This document shows, in pieces, positions 18,707 through 27,461 of a stretch of DNA of 64,000 bases. The first letter of the stretch is position 1, and the number at the start of each line of letters is the position of its first letter. Source of the DNA: Arundinibacter roseus (GTDB lineage Bacteria > Bacteroidota > Bacteroidia > Cytophagales > Spirosomataceae); the NCBI RefSeq assembly GCF_004348825.1, contig NZ_SMJU01000001.1:310001-374000 (forward strand), read 5' to 3'. Under the pieces are notes generated by a model, which was not told where the DNA came from, did no database searches, and saw only the letters and a program-made list of their open reading frames with translations. The position numbers were made by a program, and so were the translations under genes.

Positions 18707-20104
18707 ATGGCTCAAACATACGACGTTATTGTGGTTGGAAGCGGCCCGGGGGGCTATCCGGCGGCTATTCGTGCTTCACAATTAGGATTAAAAGTTGCAA
18801 TTGTTGAAAAAGAAAGCCTCGGCGGAATTTGCCTTAACTGGGGCTGTATCCCGACCAAAGCGCTGCTCAAAAGTGCTCAGGTTTTTGAATACATCAAGCA
18901 CGCCAAGGATTATGGCATCACCGTTGGCGACTATTCTGCTGATTTCTCGGCAGTAATCAAACGCAGCCGCGGGGTAGCCGACGGCATGAGCAAGGGCGTA
19001 GCCTTTTTGATGAAGAAAAATAAAATTGACGTCATCATGGGCTATGGCAAGGTGATTGGCGGCAAGAAAGTAGAAGTAACTGATAAAGAAGGTAAAAAGA
19101 CAGAATACGCAGCAAGTAAGGGGGTTATAATCGCCACTGGCGGTCGGGCTCGTGAATTGCCAAACGTAAAAATCGACGGCCAGAAAGTAATCGAATACCG
19201 CAAGGCCATGAGCCTTGAAAAACAGCCCGAAACAATGCTCGTGATTGGTTCAGGAGCCATTGGAGTAGAGTTTGCGTATGTATACGCAAGCATGGGTACC
19301 AAGGTTACGATCGTGGAGTTTTTGCCAAAAATGGTTCCGGTAGAAGACGATGATATTTCGAAAGAACTCGCCAAGCAATACAAAAAAATGGGCGTTGACG
19401 TGCTGGTCAATTCATCTGTTGAAAAAGTTGACACAAGCGGCAAAGGCTGTAAAGTAACTGTAAAAACACCCGATGGAGAAAAAACTTTTGAGGTAGACGT
19501 GGTTCTTTCGGCAGCAGGTGTAGTGGCAAATCTTGAAAATATTGGTCTGGAAGAACTAGGCATCAAAACGGAACGCGGCAAGATTCTGGTAAGCGAGTGG
19601 TACGAAACCAACGTAGCGGGTTACTATGCTATTGGCGACTGTACGCCTGGCCCGGCGCTGGCGCACGTAGCCACGGCTGAGGCGATTATCTGTGCAGAAA
19701 AAATTGCCGGTCACAAAACCGAAGCTCTCGACTACAACAATATTCCCGGCTGTACGTACTGTCAGCCCGAAATTGCATCCGTAGGGATGACTGAAGCCAA
19801 AGCCCGTGAAGCCGGATATGACATTAAGGTTGGTAAATTCCCCTTCATGGCATCTGGTAAAGCGTCAGCGGCGGGTGTTAAAGATGGTTTTGTAAAAGTA
19901 ATCTTTGACGCCAAATACGGCGAATGGCTCGGTGCCCACATGATTGGCGCCAACGTGACGGAGATGATCGCAGAGGTAGTAGTAGCGCGCAAGCTCGAAA
20001 CTACTTCGCACGAAATTCTTCGCTCCGTTCACCCTCACCCCACGATGTCGGAAGCTGTAAAAGGCGCTACCGAAGCGGCTTACGGTGAGGCGATAGATTT
20101 GTAA
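18707..20104 (+). CDS. lpdA: Dihydrolipoyl dehydrogenase (E3)
   Basis: FAD-dependent E3 subunit that reoxidises lipoamide in pyruvate, 2-oxoglutarate or branched-chain dehydrogenase complexes, or the glycine cleavage system. 465 residues. The FAD fold GSGPGGYPAA is at about 11-20, the redox disulfide is C42-LNWG-C47, the NAD fold is in VIGSGAIGVEFAY, the second FAD contact is in YAIGDCTPGPALAHVA, and the catalytic His-Glu region is in HPHPTMSEA near the C-terminus. It is monocistronic, with its own -7 box and terminator; no E1/E2 genes are nearby, so the partner complex cannot be named. Confidence 0.97.
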   Translation: MAQTYDVIVVGSGPGGYPAAIRASQLGLKVAIVEKESLGGICLNWGCIPTKALLKSAQVFEYIKHAKDYGITVGDYSADFSAVIKRSRGVADGMSKGVAFLMKKNKIDVIMGYGKVIGGKKVEVTDKEGKKTEYAASKGVIIATGGRARELPNVKIDGQKVIEYRKAMSLEKQPETMLVIGSGAIGVEFAYVYASMGTKVTIVEFLPKMVPVEDDDISKELAKQYKKMGVDVLVNSSVEKVDTSGKGCKVTVKTPDGEKTFEVDVVLSAAGVVANLENIGLEELGIKTERGKILVSEWYETNVAGYYAIGDCTPGPALAHVATAEAIICAEKIAGHKTEALDYNNIPGCTYCQPEIASVGMTEAKAREAGYDIKVGKFPFMASGKASAAGVKDGFVKVIFDAKYGEWLGAHMIGANVTEMIAEVVVARKLETTSHEILRSVHPHPTMSEAVKGATEAAYGEAIDL

Positions 20105-20114
20105 AAGTTTCTTT

Positions 20115-20154
20115 CATTGCAGAGGCGTATAAATTTTAGTACGTCTCTGCAATG
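20115..20154. terminator. lpdA terminator (bidirectional)
   Basis: Fifteen-nt arms starting CATTGCAGAG and ending CTCTGCAATG, with one G-U pair and a T-rich tail, between lpdA and the convergent LytTR gene. Confidence 0.85.
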
Positions 20155-20190
20155 ACTTTTTAGTATACTTTCTCCTCCAAATTATCATTT

Positions 20191-20886
20191 TCAGGCTACT
20201 CTCCACTGCCTGCGAAGTTCTTCCAATAACGTAATCCGATGCGCAGATGACAGCGGGACGAAAGTATCTGACGCAACTTTGATTTGATGCCTTTCAATTT
20301 TTTGAATGTGCGTCAGATTAATCAGAAACGATTTGTGAGTTCGTACAAAAAGATTTGAAGGGAGCAATTCCTGCGCTTCAATTAGTGTCATTCGGGTAAC
20401 AGTCTGCCGTGTTTTCTCCTTGAATTTCAAATAATTCCCATCAGATTCTACGTATAACAAATCGGCAAGAGTAATGCGCACCCAATCGTAACCGTATTTT
20501 ACAAAAATATATTCACTAACAGCCGCTTCCTTTTTCACAAATCGGTACCCCTTTTGACAAGCCTGAAGAAATCGGTGAAAATCAAAAGGTTTGATCAGAT
20601 AATCTACCGCATTGAGTTGAAAAGCTTCTACCGCAAAGTTTGAGTAGGCCGTAGTAAATACAAATCCTGACGTGGGTGGCAATAGTTTTGAAAAATCCAG
20701 GCCGGAAATATCCGGCATATTTATATCCAGAAATACTAAATCAACAGGGTGTTTGTGAAGAAACTGCAAGGCATCCGTCGCGCTTTCAAAAGTCGCAGCC
20801 AACGTAAGAAAACTCACTTTTTCGGCATATAACCGAATGACTTCCAAAGCCATCGGTTCATCGTCAAGGGCAATTGCCTGTATCAT
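20191..20886 (-). CDS. LytTR-family response regulator
   Basis: 231-residue two-component regulator. The receiver domain (about 1-115) has the acidic pair DDE at 8-10, the phosphoacceptor D54 in VFLDINMP, TTAYS and the conserved lysine in DYLIKPF. The C-terminal LytTR DNA-binding domain (about 128-231) contains VESDGNYLKF and RTHKSFLINLTHIQKIE. It binds direct-repeat DNA sites in known relatives. Its start overlaps the stop of the upstream sensor kinase by 4 nt, so the pair is one operon and very likely one signalling system. Target genes are unknown. Confidence 0.94.
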   Translation of the reverse strand: MIQAIALDDEPMALEVIRLYAEKVSFLTLAATFESATDALQFLHKHPVDLVFLDINMPDISGLDFSKLLPPTSGFVFTTAYSNFAVEAFQLNAVDYLIKPFDFHRFLQACQKGYRFVKKEAAVSEYIFVKYGYDWVRITLADLLYVESDGNYLKFKEKTRQTVTRMTLIEAQELLPSNLFVRTHKSFLINLTHIQKIERHQIKVASDTFVPLSSAHRITLLEELRRQWRVA

Positions 20887-22049
20887 GTGAGGTTGAGAGT
20901 TAGGGACACATCATAAACTCCGTTGTCAGAATTAATATCTAAAAAATGTCGATCAGGATACAAAATTTGTAAGCGTTTGATGGTATTTTTTAGCCCCATT
21001 CCTGTTCCTTTCTCTACTTGGATACGCGTCACGATACTGTTTCGGCAAGTCAAAGTAAGTCGCTTATTTTCAACAAGTAATGACAGATCAATGAAACAAT
21101 TCTGCTCAGGATTTATTCCGTATTTAAAGGCATTCTCGACAAAAGTCATCACGATCAACGGTGCAATCCGGGCCGGGGTTTCGTCCCAATTTAATTTTGT
21201 ATCAATTAAAATATTTGGTCTTCGGGGAATACGCACTTTTTGCAGTTCTATGTAATCTTGTAAAAACCGGATTTCTTTCTCAATCTCAATTTCTTCCAAT
21301 TCTGAACTCTCTACCGAATGTCGCATGATTTGGGCCAATTGCAGGATTCCTGTGGCTGTTTTTGGGCTTTCTTCCACAAGTGCGGTGCCATAGAGATTGT
21401 TGAGGGTATTGAACAGAAAGTGAGGATTTATTTGTGTTTTGAGCATTTCAATCTGTGCCCTATCTCTTTCTTTTTCAATCGCTTGTCGTATTTCTTCCGA
21501 TTTTTTATAATCATAAATAATTGAAAAAAGCAGGGAGGTAATCCAAATGGCCCCTGCCATCGAATCTTTATCTTCGATTTCGCTGAACATGTATTTAGCA
21601 AGAACTATATCGTAGATCAAAAAAGAAGTCAAGACATATAAAACCAAATTAGCAATTCTATAACTCTTGAAAATGGGCTTATAAATAAACCAATAATGGA
21701 GTTGACCCAGTACTATTCCTACAAGAACCATAAAAAAAAGTACCATAGGAAAAATCAAAAAGATGGTAAAAGCAAGGCTTGTAGATGGGACGGATGGGAA
21801 ATTTGAGTCCGCAGAGGCCTTAGAATCGTAGGAATAATTTTTGCCCTGACACGAATCCTGCCAGCCTCTGTACATGTCGTCAAGGGCATGTGAGGTCAAC
21901 ATCCATAGAGTAAGTATCAGCAATATCCACAGCCAAATACCCCATTTGCGCCAGTGTTTTTCTCCATTTTCCTGCCACCAATTCCTCCCTATTGAATATA
22001 TAGAAGATAAATTTACACCTCGATATTTTTGAAATAGTAGTGTACTCAT
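20883..22049 (-). CDS. LytS-type membrane sensor histidine kinase
   Basis: 388 residues. There are four hydrophobic segments (about 38-54, 90-115, 133-152 and 165-180), with a polar extracytoplasmic loop between the first two. The HisKA_5-type phosphorylation motif INPHFLFNTLNNLYG is at 207-221 (His210), and the ATP-binding region has FVENAFKYGINPE and GTGMGLKNTIKRL. It phosphorylates the LytTR regulator encoded immediately downstream. The N-terminal region is not a recognised sensor domain. Confidence 0.93.
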   Translation of the reverse strand: MSTLLFQKYRGVNLSSIYSIGRNWWQENGEKHWRKWGIWLWILLILTLWMLTSHALDDMYRGWQDSCQGKNYSYDSKASADSNFPSVPSTSLAFTIFLIFPMVLFFMVLVGIVLGQLHYWFIYKPIFKSYRIANLVLYVLTSFLIYDIVLAKYMFSEIEDKDSMAGAIWITSLLFSIIYDYKKSEEIRQAIEKERDRAQIEMLKTQINPHFLFNTLNNLYGTALVEESPKTATGILQLAQIMRHSVESSELEEIEIEKEIRFLQDYIELQKVRIPRRPNILIDTKLNWDETPARIAPLIVMTFVENAFKYGINPEQNCFIDLSLLVENKRLTLTCRNSIVTRIQVEKGTGMGLKNTIKRLQILYPDRHFLDINSDNGVYDVSLTLNLT

Positions 22050-22053
22050 CGCT

Positions 22054-22308
22054 CTAATTCGCAGATTGTTTCTTCAAATCTCTACGCCGGGCGAGGTAGG
22101 TCACTACGCATGCAGCAAGTATTGATTTGAGTATAACACTCAAAAAATTGACCGAATGCAGGCATTCATTAAAGATCAGGGCGTGGTCTGCCTTAGAATC
22201 GAACAGACTTTTAATAAATGGATAAAAATCTTTGAGCGCAAGGCCGAGAATAAAATAGACCACGCAGACTTTAAGCGCATAGCCAAGGTAGTAGCGATTG
22301 GTTTTCAT
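22054..22308 (-). CDS. Small membrane protein upstream of LytS/LytTR pair
   Basis: 84 residues with two hydrophobic helices (VCVVYFILGLAL and FLSVILKSILAACVVTYLA) and a charged tail. It lies 4 nt upstream of the sensor kinase in the same direction, so it is likely the first gene of the operon and may be an accessory or input component. No family recognised. No strong promoter match in the 261-nt gap to uxaB. Confidence 0.65.
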   Translation of the reverse strand: MKTNRYYLGYALKVCVVYFILGLALKDFYPFIKSLFDSKADHALIFNECLHSVNFLSVILKSILAACVVTYLARRRDLKKQSAN

Positions 22309-22569
22309 AGGTTTTGCTGAATTAGAGGGTTGTTTTGGATAAAGGTAGAAAGATCAGCATAAAAAAACTTTTGCCTGTGTCCACGAGCGCCAACAAAGTG
22401 ATGATATAGGTTTACTTTGGGACAAAACAACGGAAGATTAATATCCCATAACCTTATGCATCAACTAACCGTAAGGGTTCAGCCGGCAATTATCCGTCCT
22501 TTACCGTACCATACGTTCCGGTATATAATCTAACGTTCAACCAACAGTAGCCTTTCTACAAAACTCGCA

Positions 22570-24057
22570 ATGAATACGCCTCAACTGACACCCGCTTTGT
22601 TACAGCAGCGCCCAGAACTTTGTCCGGATGCGGCAAGGCTGCTTGCTCTTCCCGAAAAAATAATTCAGTTTGGTACGGGCGTATTACTCCGGGGTCTGCC
22701 CGATTATTTCGTTCACAAAGCCAATCAGGAAGGTATTTTTAATGGGCGAATCGTAGTCGTTAAATCGACGGACAGGGGCGGCGTGGATGCTTTTTCGGAT
22801 CAGGAAAACCTCTTTACGCACTGCATCCGGGGCGTTGAGGATGGACAGGTTGTTGAACAGACTTTTATCAATACTGCCATTAGCCGCACCCTCTCGGCCC
22901 GAAGCGATTGGGCCGAAATCGTGCAGTGCGCCCATAATTCAGAACTTCAAATCGTCATTTCCAATACCACAGAAGTAGGCATTCAGCTGGTGGAAGACGA
23001 CCTTACGGCTTCTCCGCCAACTTCATTTCCGGGCAAACTTACGGCATTTTTGTACGAGCGTTTTCGGGCGTTTGGTGGCTCAGCAGAAAGCGGCATGGTG
23101 GTTATTCCTACCGAACTTGTGGTTGACAATGGCCCTAAGCTGCGCGACATCGTGCTCGAACAGGCCCGCCGACATACTTTGGGAGACGAGTTTATCCAAT
23201 GGCTTACCAACCACACGCATTTTTGCAGCTCTTTGGTAGACCGCATCGTGCCCGGTTTGCCCGATGAAGATACTCAACGGACGCTCATGGAAAGTTTGGG
23301 ATATCAGGACGAGCTGCTGATTATGTCGGAAGTATATCGGCTATGGGCTATTGAGGGCGGCGACCACGTAAAATCTGTCCTGAGTTTTGCACAGGCTGAC
23401 ACTGGCGTAGTCATTAACCCGGATATAAATCTGCATCGTGAGTTGAAACTTCGCCTGCTCAACGGTTCGCACACGTTCAGTGTAGGATTATTTTTTCTTT
23501 CGGGGCTACAAACCGTCTGCGAAAGCATGGAAACTCCGGCAATGGAACAATTTATTACGGACCTCACGCTGAATGAACTCGCCCCGGCTATTCCGTACGA
23601 AGTAGACCTGGATCGCGCACGTACCTTCGGCAATCAGGTGCTGGATCGTTTCCGAAATCCGTACATCAAACATCAATTGATTGATATTACAGTGCAGTAT
23701 ACGGCCAAAATGCGGATGCGAAATATCCCGACTCTACGATCACACTATGAGAAATTTGGCACCGTACCTGCACGAATGGCGCAGGGTTTTGCTGCTTTTG
23801 TCCTTTTTATGAAAGCGACCGAGAATCGTGACGGTGCGTATTTTGGTGAATTGAATGGAATAAAATACCCGATCCGTTGCGATGCCGCAGGTTACTTCTA
23901 CGAGCTCTGGGAAAAGTACCCGTCAGATCCTGCGACGCTGCTTGCCAGCCTGCTTGCAAATGAAGAACTTTGGGGCGTTAATCTCTCCGAACTCCCTGAC
24001 TTTCAAGATACTGTTCTTGCCAACATGGAGGTAATTCACTCCGAAATGGCAGGGTAA
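22570..24057 (+). CDS. uxaB: Tagaturonate reductase (altronate oxidoreductase)
   Basis: NADH-dependent reductase of D-tagaturonate to D-altronate in galacturonate (pectin) catabolism. The 495-residue protein belongs to the mannitol dehydrogenase / polyol dehydrogenase superfamily. The N-terminal IIQFGTGVLLRGLPDYFVHKANQ is the cofactor-binding Rossmann region, with STDRGG; VDRIVPGLP and the lysine-containing LKLRLLNGSHTFSVGL form the catalytic region. No other uronate pathway genes (uxaA, uxaC, kdg) are adjacent, so it stands alone here. It ends in a terminator 54-77 nt downstream. Confidence 0.88.
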   Translation: MNTPQLTPALLQQRPELCPDAARLLALPEKIIQFGTGVLLRGLPDYFVHKANQEGIFNGRIVVVKSTDRGGVDAFSDQENLFTHCIRGVEDGQVVEQTFINTAISRTLSARSDWAEIVQCAHNSELQIVISNTTEVGIQLVEDDLTASPPTSFPGKLTAFLYERFRAFGGSAESGMVVIPTELVVDNGPKLRDIVLEQARRHTLGDEFIQWLTNHTHFCSSLVDRIVPGLPDEDTQRTLMESLGYQDELLIMSEVYRLWAIEGGDHVKSVLSFAQADTGVVINPDINLHRELKLRLLNGSHTFSVGLFFLSGLQTVCESMETPAMEQFITDLTLNELAPAIPYEVDLDRARTFGNQVLDRFRNPYIKHQLIDITVQYTAKMRMRNIPTLRSHYEKFGTVPARMAQGFAAFVLFMKATENRDGAYFGELNGIKYPIRCDAAGYFYELWEKYPSDPATLLASLLANEELWGVNLSELPDFQDTVLANMEVIHSEMAG

Positions 24058-24110
24058 TTTCCACTACTTTATCTATTGGCATTATTTTTTAAAGGTTCTA
24101 GTTAATCAAC

Positions 24111-24142
24111 GGAGTTCCAAAAAATTGGAACTCCCTTTTTTT
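24111..24142 (+). terminator. Rho-independent terminator of uxaB
   Basis: Perfect GGAGTTCC / GGAACTCC stem (24111-24134) followed by seven T. The TTG at 24125 lies inside this hairpin, which argues against it as the start of the next gene. Confidence 0.88.
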
Positions 24143-24160
24143 CATTTAGATAGAACCGCT

Positions 24161-25315
24161 TTGAAAAAGTCTGTAAAAATTTTTCTGGGAATACTCGTCG
24201 TTCTCATCATCGCGCGCTTGATCCTGCCCTATTTTGTGGTACGATATGTAAATAAAGTACTTGCCGATATGGATGGTTACACGGGACACATCAGCGATGT
24301 ACACATTGCACTATACCGAGGTGCCTATCAGATCGACAGCATCAATATCCGGAAGATTAATGGTAAAATTGAAGAGCCGTTTCTGCTGATTCCCAAAATG
24401 GATTTAGCGGTTCAGTGGAGCGCGTTATTTAAAGGAGGGTTGGTTGCAGAAGTGACCTGTTTCCGTCCTGAGGTAAATTTTGCTTTCAGTGAAGATGAAA
24501 ACGCCAGTCAGACCGGAGCTGAAAACGACTGGACGCAGGTAGTTAAAGATCTGATTCCGATTCAGATAAATAAATTTTCGGTGGTAGATGGCACCATCAA
24601 CCTGACCAATATTGTGAGTCAGCCCAGCACGGATCTTTCCATGAAAAACTTTCAGCTGGAAATTGAAAATATTAGAAATGTAGATGACAATTCCGACAGT
24701 TTGCCCTCTCCTGTTCGAGCATCGGGCGATTTGCCGGGCTATGACGGAAAGTTGACTTTCGACGCCCGCATGCAGCTTCTGAAACAAATACCTGATTTTG
24801 ATTATAATCTGAAACTAAGCGGCCTGCAACTTCAAAAACTCAATACGTTGGCCAAACGCTACGCAGGTATTGATTTTGAAAGTGGCTCACTTGATTTGAT
24901 CAGCGAAATGAAACTTACTGATAATCAGATTCAGGGATATCTAAAACCTTTGACTCGTGACATGCAGATTTTTGAATGGAACGAAGGCGATCAGCGAACA
25001 GTTACGCAGTTTGTCCGAGAGCTGCTTGCCGAGGGTGGAAATAAAATCCTGGAAAACAAACTCAAAGATCAGGTCGCTACACGTATTCCGCTTGAAGGCA
25101 ACATTGAGAACATAGAAACTGATTTTTGGCCAATATTAATCGGGGTTCTGCGTAATGCTTACGTTTCCGCACTGACCGATACTTTTGATAATACGCTAAG
25201 TGTGAAAGAAGCATGGGAACTATACCGGGAAGATCGCCGCAACAAACGGGAAGAGAGAAAAAAAGAACGAAAAGAAAAGCGGCAGGAGCGCAAAGCCGAA
25301 CGGGCAAGGAACTAA
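24161..25315 (+). CDS. DUF748 / AsmA-like envelope protein
   Basis: 384 residues from a TTG start at 24161, which places a signal-anchor helix at the N-terminus (KKSVKIFLGILVVLIIARLILPYF). An alternative TTG at 24125 lies within the upstream terminator. The body has VNKVLADMDGYTGHISDVHIALYRGAYQI, typical of the DUF748/AsmA-like superfamily of inner-membrane anchored, periplasm-spanning beta-groove proteins linked to lipid transport or envelope integrity. The last 30 residues are very rich in Arg, Lys and Glu (RRNKREERKKERKEKRQERK), a probable charged helix. Specific cargo unknown. Confidence 0.75.
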   Translation: MKKSVKIFLGILVVLIIARLILPYFVVRYVNKVLADMDGYTGHISDVHIALYRGAYQIDSINIRKINGKIEEPFLLIPKMDLAVQWSALFKGGLVAEVTCFRPEVNFAFSEDENASQTGAENDWTQVVKDLIPIQINKFSVVDGTINLTNIVSQPSTDLSMKNFQLEIENIRNVDDNSDSLPSPVRASGDLPGYDGKLTFDARMQLLKQIPDFDYNLKLSGLQLQKLNTLAKRYAGIDFESGSLDLISEMKLTDNQIQGYLKPLTRDMQIFEWNEGDQRTVTQFVRELLAEGGNKILENKLKDQVATRIPLEGNIENIETDFWPILIGVLRNAYVSALTDTFDNTLSVKEAWELYREDRRNKREERKKERKEKRQERKAERARN

Positions 25316-25447
25316 GTGCCTGCGATTCACTGTATTTTTTGCCATATTGGGAAGCCTGTTTTTCTGAAAGATATTTACCGGAAGATTCAATTTCCGGAAA
25401 AAGAATCTAAAAAACGGGAAGCGACACCTCCCAAAGAAGAAAACTAG
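25316..25447 (+). other. Open frame directly after the DUF748 stop
   Basis: The frame stays open for 43 sense codons directly behind the TAA, beginning with GTG and ending at a TAG. The translation becomes lysine/proline rich (for example KPVFLKDIYRKIQFPEKES). It may be a decayed C-terminal extension, a tiny separate protein, or chance. No family recognised. Confidence 0.2.
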
Positions 25448-25454
25448 GACAGGA

Positions 25455-25503
25455 TTTATAAGCAAAAAGCGGAACCCGATGGGCTCCGCTTTTTGCTTAT
25501 AAA
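25455..25503. terminator. Strong bidirectional terminator
   Basis: Nineteen-nt arms beginning TTTATAAGC and rich in AAAAAGCGGA / TCCGCTTTTT, between the DUF748 gene and the opposing atpC. It serves both strands. Confidence 0.92.
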
Positions 25504-25518
25504 TCTATTTACAAATAC

Positions 25519-25761
25519 TCAAATAATAGCCTCGGCCAACACCAACACTTTATTATTGAGTACTTCTACTACGCCTCCGTCAATGGTAAAAACCTGCTTT
25601 GCAGCTGACGTTTCTACCACAACCTCTCCTTTTCCGAGCGTACTAACGAGCGGGGCGTGGCTATTCAGTACCTGAAATTGCCCTTCGGTTCCAGGAAAAG
25701 TAACGGCAGTTGCCTCTCCGGCAAATACCTTTTTATCAGGCGTTATTATTTCTAGAATCAT
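25519..25761 (-). CDS. atpC: ATP synthase F1 epsilon subunit (short form)
   Basis: 80-residue central-stalk subunit consisting of only the N-terminal beta-sandwich (LEIITPDKKVFAGEATAVTFPGTEGQFQVLNSHAPLVS). The C-terminal helical hairpin that inhibits ATP hydrolysis in longer epsilon subunits is missing, as is common in Bacteroidota. It is the second gene of atpDC, 15 nt after atpD. The remaining F-type ATP synthase genes are elsewhere. Confidence 0.95.
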   Translation of the reverse strand: MILEIITPDKKVFAGEATAVTFPGTEGQFQVLNSHAPLVSTLGKGEVVVETSAAKQVFTIDGGVVEVLNNKVLVLAEAII

Positions 25762-25776
25762 GAGTTTGCACGTGAT

Positions 25777-27318
<1,542 letters not shown>

Positions 27319-27333
27319 TTATTTTCAAGACCG

Positions 27334-27364
27334 CAAAATTAGAAGATAATTTGGTCAGTACCAA
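27334..27364 (-). promoter_or_regulatory. Promoter of atpDC
   Basis: Minus strand: -33 TTG (27362-27364), 20-nt spacer, -7 box TAATTTTG (27334-27341). One of the best consensus matches in the window. Confidence 0.65.
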
Positions 27365-27461
27365 GTGGCTCGTTCTTCATTTATTGGATATTTTTTAGAA
27401 ATCGTCCCCCTTTCCTGGAAAAGCGTATAGAATTTTTCAGAAAAGTCGTTTTACAGTACCT

